A stretch of 64,000 bases of DNA, from positions 1 through 64,000 of the forward strand of contig CAZUPI010000013.1 in the NCBI GenBank assembly GCA_964621755.1, in the 5' to 3' direction. Below the pieces are notes generated by a model. The model ran no database searches and was not told the DNA's origin. It saw only the letters and a list, made by a program, of their open reading frames with translations. This DNA comes from UMGS1696 sp964621755 (lineage in GTDB: Bacteria; Bacillota; Clostridia; Oscillospirales; CAG-272). The position numbers and the translations under genes were made by a program. Numbering within the stretch: the first letter of the stretch is position 1; the number at the start of each line of letters is the position of its first letter. Of the stretch, positions 25,443 through 34,112 are shown piece by piece.

Positions 25443-25979
25443 ATGGAAGAGTCTGTAAACTATGCAGAATACACGGTTGAGCAGAAGGCAGAAGGGAAGA
25501 ACCTGCGCAAGAGGATAGCGCTGATTGTGTTGTACCTGTTTTTCGGCCTTGGGGTGACGGGATTCTTTCTCTTTGTGGTAAAGTTCTGGCCAATTGGTTC
25601 GATTATGCCGATTCTCACCGTGATTCTCGTGGGTCTGACATGGCGGTACGCGGCTCTTGAACACAAGTACGAAGTCGTGAATGCGAAGCTGCGCATATCG
25701 GAAATCTATGGCAGAAAAAAGCAGGAAATGGTATTCGAAAACCTTGTCAGCGAATTTTCCCTCATCGCACCTATGACGGATGAGTATAAGGACAAATACG
25801 CAAAAGCAGACAAAATTCTCGATTACCGCGGAAGCAAAACCAGCCCCGATTCCTACTTCGCACGCCTCGAAAAAGACAACAAAACTACCGTCGTCTACTT
25901 TGAAGCCGTCAACAAAATGCTGAAGGTTATGAAATTCTATAATTCAAGAGCTACAGTTATAACTGAAATGAGATATTAA
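25443..25979 (+). CDS. DUF6106-like two-helix membrane protein
   Basis: The 178-residue protein has a charged N-terminus, two close transmembrane helices (IALIVLYLFFGLGVTGFFLFV and the next hydrophobic stretch to about residue 65) and a cytoplasmic C-terminal domain with EYKDKYAKADKILDYRGS. The pattern resembles the DUF6106 family, found in Clostridia. TTGGAGG lies six bases before the ATG at 25443. The function is unknown. Confidence 0.7.
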   Translation: MEESVNYAEYTVEQKAEGKNLRKRIALIVLYLFFGLGVTGFFLFVVKFWPIGSIMPILTVILVGLTWRYAALEHKYEVVNAKLRISEIYGRKKQEMVFENLVSEFSLIAPMTDEYKDKYAKADKILDYRGSKTSPDSYFARLEKDNKTTVVYFEAVNKMLKVMKFYNSRATVITEMRY

Positions 25980-26014
25980 TGCTATCGTCTGGTTACATAA
26001 CCCATACCCACTCA

Positions 26015-26080
26015 GATGAAAAGTTTTGGATGGGGTTTTAGGGGACGCTTTTTTAAAAAGTGTCCCCTAACGTCCGTCCC
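26015..26080 (+). repeat. Dispersed hairpin repeat copy
   Basis: GATGAAAAGTTTTGGATGGGG is interrupted by TTTTA before a hairpin in which TTAGGGGACGCTTTTT pairs with AAAAAGTGTCCCCTAA (26038-26069), with one G-U pair. It lies between the DUF6106 gene and a TTG-start lipoprotein gene. Confidence 0.78.
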
Positions 26081-26143
26081 TTCCATCATAATCCCCGCCC
26101 GCCCCTCATATGATATACCATAAAGACTGTCCGGAGGGAGAAT

Positions 26144-26647
26144 TTGAAAAAATTTTGGATGGCTATAAGCGTTTTGGCTTTCGTTTTTTTGGCGTCATGC
26201 GGGGAAAAGACGGAGGAGAGCGACGGATTGATGCGGTTTGCGGGGGACAATGCGGCGTATGTCGCGGAGTTTCCGATGGAGGCGGATGGCGTGATTGTGT
26301 GCGAGTGCGTGAGAAGTGGGAGTGTTACGCAAATGCGCGTGACCTCGCCGGAGAACTGCGTCGGACTTGCCGTACGGTATGACGGGGCGACTTGTTCACT
26401 GGCGTGCGGGGAGGGGGAGATTCTTCTGTCTGCGGACGTGGCGTCCGGAGTCACGACGGTATTTGATATCCTTGCGCGCACGGATGGCGGAACGGTGGCG
26501 AAATCCGCCGACGGTTCTCAGACGGTCGTGACGTATGAGGACGGAAGCGTGACAATCGGTGCGGACGGAATTCCTGTTGAGATCACCCTGACGGACGCTT
26601 CCGCGGCCAGGGTGATTAAAATCAAAAGCTGGAGTCCGTCTGAGTAA
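26144..26647 (+). CDS. Small lipoprotein of unknown function (TTG start)
   Basis: The 167-residue product has a lipoprotein signal (MKKFWMAISVLAFVFLASC, lipidated Cys19). The mature part is beta-rich with alternating strands, somewhat like LolA-type folds, but the similarity is too weak to assign. The start is TTG at 26144, because a strong GGAGGGAG lies five bases before it and no other start fits the signal peptide. A hairpin-repeat copy flanks it on each side. The alr gene follows about 120 bases later. Confidence 0.72.
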   Translation: MKKFWMAISVLAFVFLASCGEKTEESDGLMRFAGDNAAYVAEFPMEADGVIVCECVRSGSVTQMRVTSPENCVGLAVRYDGATCSLACGEGEILLSADVASGVTTVFDILARTDGGTVAKSADGSQTVVTYEDGSVTIGADGIPVEITLTDASAARVIKIKSWSPSE

Positions 26648-26669
26648 GCTGCACTCGACTTTACGACGT

Positions 26670-26724
26670 TTGAAAGTTTTGGAAAAGAGAGCGGGAAATG
26701 CTTTTTTCAGAAAGTGTCTCCCGG
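26670..26724 (+). repeat. Dispersed hairpin repeat copy
   Basis: GAAAGTTTTGGAAAAGAGA leads into a hairpin in which CGGGAAATGCTTTTTT pairs with AGAAAGTGTCTCCCG (26692-26723), imperfectly. It lies between the lipoprotein gene and alr. Confidence 0.6.
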
Positions 26725-26770
26725 AAAAATTCCTTATAATCAATAAAAATTCGGGAGAACTATAATATTT

Positions 26771-27979
26771 ATGAAGCATAAGAATGTTGCGTATATCGAT
26801 ACATCGGCGTTTGGGAAGAACTATCGGGCGGTGTGCGATGCTGTGAGGCGCGGGTTCGAATGCGGAAGGTGCGAGCGTGTGCCGGTGGTGATTTCGGTTG
26901 TCAAGGCGGACGCATACGGGCACGGAATTTCGCTGGCAGCGTCGGCGCTCGGGAATGCCGGATGTTCATTTTTCGCGGTTTCGTCTGAGGAGGAAGCGAT
27001 GGAGCTGCGGAAAATCGAGGAAGGAAACGGAAGATATCCGGAAATCCTTATTCTTGGGCATATTATGCCGGAAAACGCGCGTGAAATGGCGGAAAACGGC
27101 GTCGCCTGTGCCGCGGTATCCTACGAAAACGCGATTGAGCTGGACCGGGCAATGCGGTCGAGCGGCTGCGGGGACGGCGTTCGATTGAAGATTCATGTAA
27201 AACTGGACACGGGGATGAACCGCGTCGGTTTTCCGGCGGACGAGGAGTCGCTTGCGGATACGGTGGAGAAAATACGGGAGGTCGCGGCAATGCGCGGGGT
27301 GCAGATGACCGGGATATTTACGCACTTTTCGTGTGCCGATATTGATTTGCACGACGCTGCGCTGCATAATTATACAGAAAAGACCTACACGGACGTCCAG
27401 CTGGAGCGGTACTGCGCGGTAGTGAATGCGCTGGAGCAGGCAGGGATTGACGTAGGGATGCGTCACGCGGCAAACAGTGCGGCGATACTGGGGCTGCCGG
27501 AGGCGTATTTTGATGCGGTACGAGCGGGAATCATTCTCTACGGCTACTCGCCGTCCGGGGATGTGGAGGAGGCAAAGCGGGTCGGATTGGTACCGGCGAT
27601 GCGATTTGACTCTACTGTTGTACACATTCATCGCATATTGGCAGGGGACCGGGTGAGCTACGGCGGCACATTTGAGGCGCCGCACGACATGACGGTGGCG
27701 ACGATAGCGGCGGGGTACGCAGACGGTTACGAGCGTGCATACGCCGGCTGCGAGGTCAAGATTGGCCAAGCGAGCTGTCGTTCGCTGGGCCGCATCTGCA
27801 TGGACCAGTTTATGGTAGATATCACCGGCCGTGAGCAGGAAATCCAAATCGGCGATGCGGCGACCCTTTTCGGCGGCGACGACGGCACGATGATCGAGCA
27901 TCTCGCGGCGGCAGCCGGCACCATCAATTATGAGGTGGTCTGCAAGGTATCCAAGCGGGTGCCGCGAGTGGGAGTATAA
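26771..27979 (+). CDS. alr: Alanine racemase
   Basis: This 402-residue fold-type III PLP enzyme makes D-alanine for the cell wall. The PLP Lys is in VISVVKADAYGHG (about residue 45) and the catalytic Tyr is in DRVSYGGTF (about residue 297). FTHFSCAD and RHAANSAAIL also match the family, as does the cofactor-phosphate region near GRICMDQFMVDI. CGGGAG precedes the ATG. A strong bidirectional terminator follows. A D-amino-acid aminotransferase is encoded at 16.6 kb. Confidence 0.95.
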   Translation: MKHKNVAYIDTSAFGKNYRAVCDAVRRGFECGRCERVPVVISVVKADAYGHGISLAASALGNAGCSFFAVSSEEEAMELRKIEEGNGRYPEILILGHIMPENAREMAENGVACAAVSYENAIELDRAMRSSGCGDGVRLKIHVKLDTGMNRVGFPADEESLADTVEKIREVAAMRGVQMTGIFTHFSCADIDLHDAALHNYTEKTYTDVQLERYCAVVNALEQAGIDVGMRHAANSAAILGLPEAYFDAVRAGIILYGYSPSGDVEEAKRVGLVPAMRFDSTVVHIHRILAGDRVSYGGTFEAPHDMTVATIAAGYADGYERAYAGCEVKIGQASCRSLGRICMDQFMVDITGREQEIQIGDAATLFGGDDGTMIEHLAAAAGTINYEVVCKVSKRVPRVGV

Positions 27980-27991
27980 CTTATGAATAGA

Positions 27992-28020
27992 AAAACGGCG
28001 CCAGCCAGCGCCGTTTTTTA
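27992..28020. terminator. Bidirectional intrinsic terminator between alr and the importer operon
   Basis: AAAACGGCGC (27992-28001) pairs with GCGCCGTTTT (28008-28017), a perfect 10-bp stem with a 6-base loop. It has A-runs on the left and T-runs on the right, between converging alr and nucleoside permease genes. Confidence 0.93.
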
Positions 28021-28032
28021 TTTTGATTCGAT

Positions 28033-29028
28033 TTACCGTTCCTCGCGGAAGTAGGCCAGTCCGAGGGATGCGGGCGGCTGGGACTCCCGTTTGCGGCGCA
28101 TGCTGACGGCCACGAGGACGATGATGGTTACGATATAGGGTATCATTTGGTAGAGACTGCTGGTGCGGTCGACGTTGGTGATACCGAGGAGTTTGGGGAG
28201 GAAGTTATAAAGCCAATAGAGGAGACCGAAGAGGTAAGCGCCCCAGATGGCGTTGAGGGGACGCCATGTTGTGAAGATGACGAGGGCGACCGCCAGCCAG
28301 CCGAGGGCTTCAATCTGTTCGGTTGTTGCCCAGATACCGTTGTTGTAGTCGAGGACGTAGTAGAGTCCGCCGATGCCGGAGACGCCCGCGCCTATGGTGG
28401 TAGCGAGGTATTTATACTTTACGACATTGATGCCGGCGGCGTCTGCGGTACCGGGATTTTCGCCTACCGCACGGAGGTTGAGCCCGGAACGGGTCTTGTT
28501 GAGGTACCAGTGGAGGATGACAGCTAGGACGATAGCAAAGTAAGCGAGGAAGCCGTAGGAGAAGATGGTTTCTCCGAGGATGCCGAGGTTTGAAATTACC
28601 GGGATTTTGGTGGTAAAGGCGGCGTTTGTGATGGGGGCGGCGGTATAGACCTCGCCTTGGAGGAGGTACGCGCCGAAGAAGTTAGCAACACCCATACCGA
28701 AGGTAGTTAGAGCAAGACCGGTCACGTTCTGATTTGCGCGGAGCGTGGTGGTGAGAAAGCTGTAAATCAGCCCGCCGAATGCGGCCGCGATGAATGCGGA
28801 TAGCAGGGCGATGAGGATACAAACGATTGCCACGGGATTTGCGGCATTATTCTCGTACGTGTAGGCGGAGGCGAAACCGGCGAAGGCGCCGAGGTACATG
28901 ATTCCGGGAACGCCGAGATTCAGGTTTCCGGACTTTTCCGTGAGGATTTCGCCCATCGAGCCGAACATGATTATCGTGCCGAACTGTACGGCGCGCACGA
29001 ACCATGCGATTAAGTTTGTTTCAATCAT
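28033..29028 (-). CDS. Nucleoside ABC importer permease (NupQ/YufQ-like)
   Basis: The 331-residue membrane protein has about eight to nine hydrophobic helices and the BMP-family permease signature GSMGEILTEKSGNLNLGVPGIM (around residues 23-45, split here as GEILTEKSGNLNLG and VPGIM). It forms the channel of a BMP-type nucleoside importer together with the next permease. The ATG at 29028 is chosen because TTGGAG lies just upstream. It is the last gene of a minus-strand set that begins with the binding protein at 33165. The gap of 53 bases to the preceding permease has no terminator. Confidence 0.88.
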   Translation of the reverse strand: MIETNLIAWFVRAVQFGTIIMFGSMGEILTEKSGNLNLGVPGIMYLGAFAGFASAYTYENNAANPVAIVCILIALLSAFIAAAFGGLIYSFLTTTLRANQNVTGLALTTFGMGVANFFGAYLLQGEVYTAAPITNAAFTTKIPVISNLGILGETIFSYGFLAYFAIVLAVILHWYLNKTRSGLNLRAVGENPGTADAAGINVVKYKYLATTIGAGVSGIGGLYYVLDYNNGIWATTEQIEALGWLAVALVIFTTWRPLNAIWGAYLFGLLYWLYNFLPKLLGITNVDRTSSLYQMIPYIVTIIVLVAVSMRRKRESQPPASLGLAYFREER

Positions 29029-29081
29029 AAAAAACTCCAAAAACTTTATTGTAAGTTTTGCTTACAAGGGATGCAGTCACG

Positions 29082-30197
29082 TTAATTATTATGCTTATGG
29101 CGGAAAATCATCTTATAGTTGATGAAGAACTCGCTTCCGAGGATGCAGAACAGGATGACGCCCGAGATGACGTCCGTGATGTAGTCGTTCAATCCGAAGC
29201 TCGACGCTATCTGCCCCGCACCCTTTTCGAGGAATATCAGCAGGAAGGAGATCAGTGCCATGTAGAAGGTGTTGAACTTCGCCAGCCACGCGACGATAAT
29301 CGCCGTGAAGCCGTTTCCGGCCGCCGTGTTCGTCGATATCGTGTGCTTGTTGCCCGCGACGATGATGAATCCGCATAACCCACAGATGGCGCCCGATATC
29401 AGCATCGTGCGGATGGTGACTTTGGCAACGTCAATCCCCGCGTATTTCGCGGTGTTCTCCGATTCGCCTACAACGGAAATTTCATAGCCGTGCTTTGTAT
29501 ATTTTAAGTATATAAACATCGCAACGGTCAGAACCGCGACGATGATAATGTTTAACGTGAAGTCGTAACCCGCAATTTTCGGGAACCAGCCGATTTTCGT
29601 TCCCATGTTGATGGTGCCGAGAGACGACGCTTGTCCGCGGAGAATGTTCGTGGCGTATGCCACTATCTGAATTGCAACATAGTTCATCATGAGTGTGAAG
29701 AGGGTTTCGTTTGTGTTCCACTTCGCTTTGAAGATGGCGGGGACCATGCCCCAGACCGCTCCGCAGATGACGCTTGTCACAAGCATGACGAGGAAGAGGA
29801 CCGGGGTGGGGAGGGATTGTCCTAGGTACATCATGCAGAGCGCAGTCGCGAAACCGCCCATCAGTACCTGTCCTTCCGCACCGATGTTCCAGAAACGCAT
29901 CTTGAACGCGGGGGCAAGGGCGATGCCGATGCACAGGAGAGATACCATGTCGCGCATGGCCCACATGAAGCGGAGGGAGGTCTCAAAGGTGCCTTTGAAG
30001 ATTTCCGCGTATACCTGCAGAGGATTCAGCTTGGTGACGAGAACGATAAACACCGCATCGATGATGAGAGCGAAGATGATAGCCGCGGCACGGATGCCGA
30101 TTTTTTTCTGAATGGATACGCCGTCCCTTTTGGCAAGACGAATGAGCGGCTCGCCGGCGGTGTGGGACTGCGGAGTTTTGTTTGCTGTGGTATTCAT
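29082..30197 (-). CDS. Nucleoside ABC importer permease (NupP/YufP-like)
   Basis: The 371-residue protein has about ten hydrophobic segments and the family features LLCIGIALAPAFKMRFWNIGAEGQ, split here as ALAPAFKMRF and WNIGAEGQVLMGG (about residue 105), and SVVGESENTAKYAGID (about residue 240). Its N-terminus is cytoplasmic and Arg/Lys-rich (AKRDGVSIQKKIGIR). It overlaps the start of the ATP-binding subunit stop region by four bases (30194-30197), so translation is coupled. Together with the second permease, ATPase and binding protein it forms a purine/nucleoside importer, as inferred from the neighbouring xpt. Confidence 0.88.
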   Translation of the reverse strand: MNTTANKTPQSHTAGEPLIRLAKRDGVSIQKKIGIRAAAIIFALIIDAVFIVLVTKLNPLQVYAEIFKGTFETSLRFMWAMRDMVSLLCIGIALAPAFKMRFWNIGAEGQVLMGGFATALCMMYLGQSLPTPVLFLVMLVTSVICGAVWGMVPAIFKAKWNTNETLFTLMMNYVAIQIVAYATNILRGQASSLGTINMGTKIGWFPKIAGYDFTLNIIIVAVLTVAMFIYLKYTKHGYEISVVGESENTAKYAGIDVAKVTIRTMLISGAICGLCGFIIVAGNKHTISTNTAAGNGFTAIIVAWLAKFNTFYMALISFLLIFLEKGAGQIASSFGLNDYITDVISGVILFCILGSEFFINYKMIFRHKHNN

Positions 30198-31750
30198 GCT
30201 TCGGCGTCCTCCTTTTTGTGGTCTATTTTTGTCATGAGTAATCCGATCTGTTCCTTTGTGGCGGTGCGGCCGTCTATGATGCCGGTGAGCCGTCCGGCGC
30301 AGAGGACGAGAATGCGGTCGCAGAGGTCGATCAATACGTCAAGGTCTTCGCCGACGTAGAGGACGGCGACGCCTTTTTCTTTTTGCTCGTTGAGAAGGTG
30401 GTAAATGGTGTATGAGGTGCCGATATCAAGTCCGCGAACGGCGTAGGCGGTCATAAGGACTGCCGGTCCTGCGGCGATTTCTCGTCCGACGAGGACTTTC
30501 TGCACGTTGCCGCCGGACAAGCGGCGCACGGGGGTGTTGACTGACGGGGTGACGACGGCCAGGTCATCCTTGATTTCTTCGGCGAGGTCATGGGGCTGTT
30601 TGCGCTCGGTGAAGAAGGAGCGCCCCTTTTCGTAGGTTTTGAGCATCATGTTGTCGGTCATGCCCATTGAGGCGACCAAGCCCATGCCGAGACGGTCCTC
30701 GGGGACGAAGGAGAGGGTGACGCCGAGTTCTTTGATTTGGCGCGGCGTTTTGCCGATGAGCTTCTCGGGATTTCCGGTTTCGGGCTCGAAGAATTCCACA
30801 TCGGAGCCTTCATCCGCGATTTGAAGTCCGGCAATTGCTTCGAGGAGCTCCTTCTGGCCGCAGCCGGAGATACCGGCAATGCCGAGAATCTCACCGCCGT
30901 ACGCGTCAAAGGAGATATTGTCGAGAACTTTGAGGCCTTCCGCACTGGTGATGGAGAGATTTTTGACGGAAAGGCGTTTGACGGGATTCTGCGGAAGCTT
31001 TCGTTCGATATTGAGGGAGACTTTTTTGCCGACCATCATTTCGGTGAGGGAGAGTTCGGTGGCGTCCTGCGTGTTGACGGCGCCGACATACTCGCCCTTG
31101 CGGAGGATGGAGACGCGGTCGGAGACTTCGAGAACCTCGTGCAGCTTATGGGTAATGATGACGACGGCTTTACCGTCCTTTTTCATTTCGCGTATGACGC
31201 CGAAGAGCTTTTCCGTTTCCTGTGGGGTAAGGACGGCGGTAGGCTCGTCGAGAATGAGGATATCTGCGCCGCGATAGAGGACCTTCACGATTTCGAGGGT
31301 CTGTTTTTGGGAGACGGTCATATCGTAGACCTTCTGGTCCGGGGTGATATCGAAGCCGTATCGGTCGCAGATAGCGCGAACCCTTTCATTCACGGTTTTG
31401 ATATCGAAGCGGCCTTTGCCGTTCAGGCCGAGGACGATATTTTCGGCGGCAGTGAAGACATCGACGAGTTTGAAGTGTTGGTGAATCATACCGATACCGA
31501 GGGCGAAGGAGTCGCCCGGGGAGCGGATAGAGACCTCTTTGCCATCGACGAAGACCTGACCTTCGTCCGGGTAGTAGATACCGGAGAGGATGTTCATGAG
31601 GGTCGTTTTTCCGCTGCCGTTTTCGCCGAGGAGGGAGAGGACCTCGCCGCGGCGAATGGAGAGGGAAATATTTTTATTTGCGACGACCTCGCCGAAGGTT
31701 TTGGTGATGCCCACAAGGGTGATAGCGTCGCTTGAAGGTGATTTTTCCAT
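30194..31750 (-). CDS. Nucleoside ABC importer ATP-binding protein (NupO/YufO-like)
   Basis: The 518-residue protein has two ABC domains. The first has Walker A GENGSGKTTLMN (about residue 38), signature VSQKQTLEIV and Walker B ILILDEPTAVL. The second carries ISGCGQKELLEAI in place of a normal Walker A, signature SGGNVQKVLVGREIA and VLMTAYAVRGLDIG, where the canonical Walker B Glu is absent. This split, with a degenerate second site, is typical of the BMP-type importers. The gene starts with GAG-rich upstream sequence and lies about 120 bases after the binding-protein gene, separated by a hairpin. Confidence 0.9.
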   Translation of the reverse strand: MEKSPSSDAITLVGITKTFGEVVANKNISLSIRRGEVLSLLGENGSGKTTLMNILSGIYYPDEGQVFVDGKEVSIRSPGDSFALGIGMIHQHFKLVDVFTAAENIVLGLNGKGRFDIKTVNERVRAICDRYGFDITPDQKVYDMTVSQKQTLEIVKVLYRGADILILDEPTAVLTPQETEKLFGVIREMKKDGKAVVIITHKLHEVLEVSDRVSILRKGEYVGAVNTQDATELSLTEMMVGKKVSLNIERKLPQNPVKRLSVKNLSITSAEGLKVLDNISFDAYGGEILGIAGISGCGQKELLEAIAGLQIADEGSDVEFFEPETGNPEKLIGKTPRQIKELGVTLSFVPEDRLGMGLVASMGMTDNMMLKTYEKGRSFFTERKQPHDLAEEIKDDLAVVTPSVNTPVRRLSGGNVQKVLVGREIAAGPAVLMTAYAVRGLDIGTSYTIYHLLNEQKEKGVAVLYVGEDLDVLIDLCDRILVLCAGRLTGIIDGRTATKEQIGLLMTKIDHKKEDAEA

Positions 31751-31812
31751 TTAAAACTCCCATTTTAAAGATTGAAAGCATTGGACATAAAATGACACAC
31801 GTTAAATAACGA

Positions 31813-31846
31813 AGGGAAGCTGTTATTTGTGGATAATAGCTTCCCT
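31813..31846 (-). terminator. Intercistronic hairpin between binding protein and ATPase genes
   Basis: AGGGAAGCT (31813-31821) pairs with AGCTTCCCT (31838-31846), extended inward by several A-T pairs. On the minus strand the tail is CGTTATTT, a poor U-tract. It lies between the binding-protein stop and the ATPase start and could attenuate or stabilise mRNA so that the binding protein is made in excess. Confidence 0.5.
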
Positions 31847-31872
31847 CGCGGTGGTGATATACCTTGCGTTAA

Positions 31873-33165
31873 TTATTTTTCAATGATACCGTCAATTCTT
31901 ACGGAGAAGTAAGGTGCGCTTCTGAATACAGATTCTACAAACGCGCCGTCAACAATGCATTCTACCTGCTCGCCTTCGTAGATAGCAGTCATGGTGCTGT
32001 AGTCCATAAACGACAGGTCAACAAGGCAGCTTGTGAGATGTCCTTCAGCGTCTGTTGTAACAGAGCAGCTTGTCTGTTCATCGGATACGGTGAATGTGGA
32101 GGTATCGAATACCTTCAGCGTGCCGTTTTTGATAGCAGCTTCTACTTCTGCAACCTTTTCAGCAGTACCTGCCGCGCAGGAAGTGCCGAGTGCAGTAATA
32201 GCAACGCCGTCGTCCTTATAGCCGTATGCAACGTCAGTTCCGAAGTCGCCGCCGTTCATTTCGGTTTCAAAGAGGTCTGTATAGAATACGGACCATGTGT
32301 TTGTCGGGGATGTGAGAGCAGCTGTCGGAGCGGTTTCGAGCATGTCGATGTTGTAGCCTACAGAGTAGCAAATCTTGCCGGAGTCAAGGAGCTTCTGGCA
32401 TGCGGAAGGAGCGCCTGTGGAGTCTGCGTGCTGACCAATGATAACACAGCCGTTTGCAACGAGCGCTTCAGCGGCGGCGGCTTCCTTGTCGATATCGAAC
32501 CAGGAGTTGGTGTAGTTTACTTCCATGATAACGTTCTCTACAACAGAGCGAACGCCAAGGAAGAACGCAGTGTAGCCGGATACAACTTCTGCATAGTTGA
32601 ACGCGCCTACATAACCGATTTTAACGTTTCCGTCAGCATCAAAGTTGTTAGGAGTTGCTTCGGGAGAAAGCGTACCGTCAGCAAGGAGTTCCTGGAGCTT
32701 CATACCGGCAACGACACCGGATACATAACGGGATTCATAAACGTTTGTAAAACCATTTTTGAAGTTGGAGAGACCAGTAAGAGCGGCAAAGTCGCCCGTT
32801 ACGGAAACGAAAGTAACATCAGGGAACTGCTCGGCAGCCTGTACCATGTAGGTCTGATGACCGTAGCTGTTCGAAACAACGAGATTGCAGCCCTGACCTA
32901 CGAGGTCTGTAGCAGCATCAAGACAAGCGGAGGTTTCTTCAATCTTGTACTTCCAGATAATCTGGCTGTCGGCAATGCCGAGTTCCTTAGCGGCTTCCTT
33001 GATACCGTCCATGTGAGCCTTTGTGTAGCCTTCTGTCTCATCACCGACTAAAATTACGCCGATTTTGAAGTCGCCAGACGATGCGTCTGAACAGCCAGTA
33101 AACAGAGTGGCAACGGAAACCATCATGAGTACTGCCAGCACTACAGCGGCAATTTTCTTGAACAT
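31873..33165 (-). CDS. BMP-family nucleoside-binding lipoprotein
   Basis: The 430-residue lipoprotein has the signal MFKKIAAVVLAVLMMVSVA and lipobox FTGC (Cys near residue 24). The BMP-type binding fold follows: IGVILVGDETEGYTKAHMDGI, NLVVSNSYGHQTYMVQAAEQFPDVTFVSVTG (short parts quoted) and IGYVGAFNYAEVVSGY. It captures nucleosides outside the membrane for the importer encoded downstream. The ATG at 33165 is preferred because GGAGG lies just upstream and it gives a proper signal peptide. xpt is upstream on the same strand. Confidence 0.92.
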   Translation of the reverse strand: MFKKIAAVVLAVLMMVSVATLFTGCSDASSGDFKIGVILVGDETEGYTKAHMDGIKEAAKELGIADSQIIWKYKIEETSACLDAATDLVGQGCNLVVSNSYGHQTYMVQAAEQFPDVTFVSVTGDFAALTGLSNFKNGFTNVYESRYVSGVVAGMKLQELLADGTLSPEATPNNFDADGNVKIGYVGAFNYAEVVSGYTAFFLGVRSVVENVIMEVNYTNSWFDIDKEAAAAEALVANGCVIIGQHADSTGAPSACQKLLDSGKICYSVGYNIDMLETAPTAALTSPTNTWSVFYTDLFETEMNGGDFGTDVAYGYKDDGVAITALGTSCAAGTAEKVAEVEAAIKNGTLKVFDTSTFTVSDEQTSCSVTTDAEGHLTSCLVDLSFMDYSTMTAIYEGEQVECIVDGAFVESVFRSAPYFSVRIDGIIEK

Positions 33166-33273
33166 TTTCAGTTCCTCCAATAAATTTTTGTAAAATATAT
33201 TTCTAACACTTGCGTACGCTGTGCTGAAATCTAAGTTATGAAAGGGGGATGCAGTTCCCCATTCCCGCGGGGG

Positions 33274-33849
33274 CTAGTCCGTGAAGGTGACGCCTTCTTT
33301 TTCGTCCATGGACGCGATTCTGGCAAGGGATTCGATTCTCAGACCTTGTCCGCGGAGGAGTTGTCCGCCGGGCTGGTATGCTTTTTCGACGACGATTCCA
33401 GCGCCTGCGACAGAGGCGCCTGCGTCATGGATGAGCTTGAGGAGCGCCATGAGTGCGCTTCCTTTTGCAAGAAAGTCGTCGATGATGAGAACACGGTCGT
33501 TTGAGGAGAGAAATTCCTTTGAGAGGCGTATATTATAGGTACGCTCATGGGTATAGCTATACACCTCGGCAGTATAGACGTCGCCGGAGATATTGTTGGT
33601 AGGCGTTTTTTTGGCGAAGACGACGGGAACACCAAAATAGACGGCGGTCAGACAGGCAATGCCGATGCCGGAGGCTTCTATGGTGAGAATTTTTGTGATG
33701 CCGTCGTCCTTATACAAGCGATAGAATTCCTCGCCGAGCTGTGAGAGAAAGGGGACGTCAATTTGATGATTTAGAAAGCAGTCGACTTTCAGAACGTTGC
33801 CGGCGCCGATTTTTCCGTCTTTACGTATTCTTTCCTCAAGAAGTTTCAT
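33274..33849 (-). CDS. xpt: Xanthine phosphoribosyltransferase
   Basis: Xpt converts xanthine (and guanine) with PRPP to nucleotides. The 191-residue protein has the PRPP-binding motif VLIIDDFLAKGSA (about residue 126) and the family patterns LNHQIDVPF, TIEASGIGIA and KKTPTNNISGDVYTAEVYSYT (part). It lies upstream of a nucleoside importer operon, a plausible purine-salvage module. The minus-strand promoter is at 33924-33952. No guanine riboswitch motif (GTTTCTACC) was found upstream. Confidence 0.92.
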   Translation of the reverse strand: MKLLEERIRKDGKIGAGNVLKVDCFLNHQIDVPFLSQLGEEFYRLYKDDGITKILTIEASGIGIACLTAVYFGVPVVFAKKTPTNNISGDVYTAEVYSYTHERTYNIRLSKEFLSSNDRVLIIDDFLAKGSALMALLKLIHDAGASVAGAGIVVEKAYQPGGQLLRGQGLRIESLARIASMDEKEGVTFTD

Positions 33850-33923
33850 ATAGTATTACCAACTTTCAGTTAATAAAGCGAAAAAGCGTATTATAAAACA
33901 AATTAAAGTAAAATTACAGTAAA

Positions 33924-33952
33924 ATTATACACAATATCTTAATAAAATTCAA
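33924..33952 (-). promoter_or_regulatory. Sigma-A promoter for xpt
   Basis: On the minus strand, TTGAAT (33952-33947), a 17-base spacer and TATAAT (33929-33924) lie about 75 bases before the xpt start. The AT-rich leader between them contains no purine-riboswitch core. Confidence 0.72.
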
Positions 33953-34073
33953 CTGCTTTTAAGTATAAAATCGGAGGGTTAAATAAGGTTCATTTTGTCG
34001 TATATGAACAAGAAATTGTTTTTTTTTGCTGGATAACGTGCCGCATGTCCCACATTTCTGGACGCTAAACCTG

Positions 34074-34106
34074 CATAAATAAAAAGCGGCGGATGAACCG
34101 CCGCTT
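34074..34106 (-). terminator. Intrinsic terminator after the solute-binding lipoprotein gene
   Basis: AAGCGGCGG (34084-34092) pairs with CCGCCGCTT (34098-34106), followed on the minus strand by a U-run. Confidence 0.93.
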
Positions 34107-34112
34107 CAGGCT

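Noticed and set aside
33850..34112. Guanine/purine riboswitch before xpt
   Set aside because: The 260-base leader has no GTTTCTACC core or the paired P1 arms. Only a short GTTCAT/ATGAAC inverted repeat and A/T-rich sequence were found.
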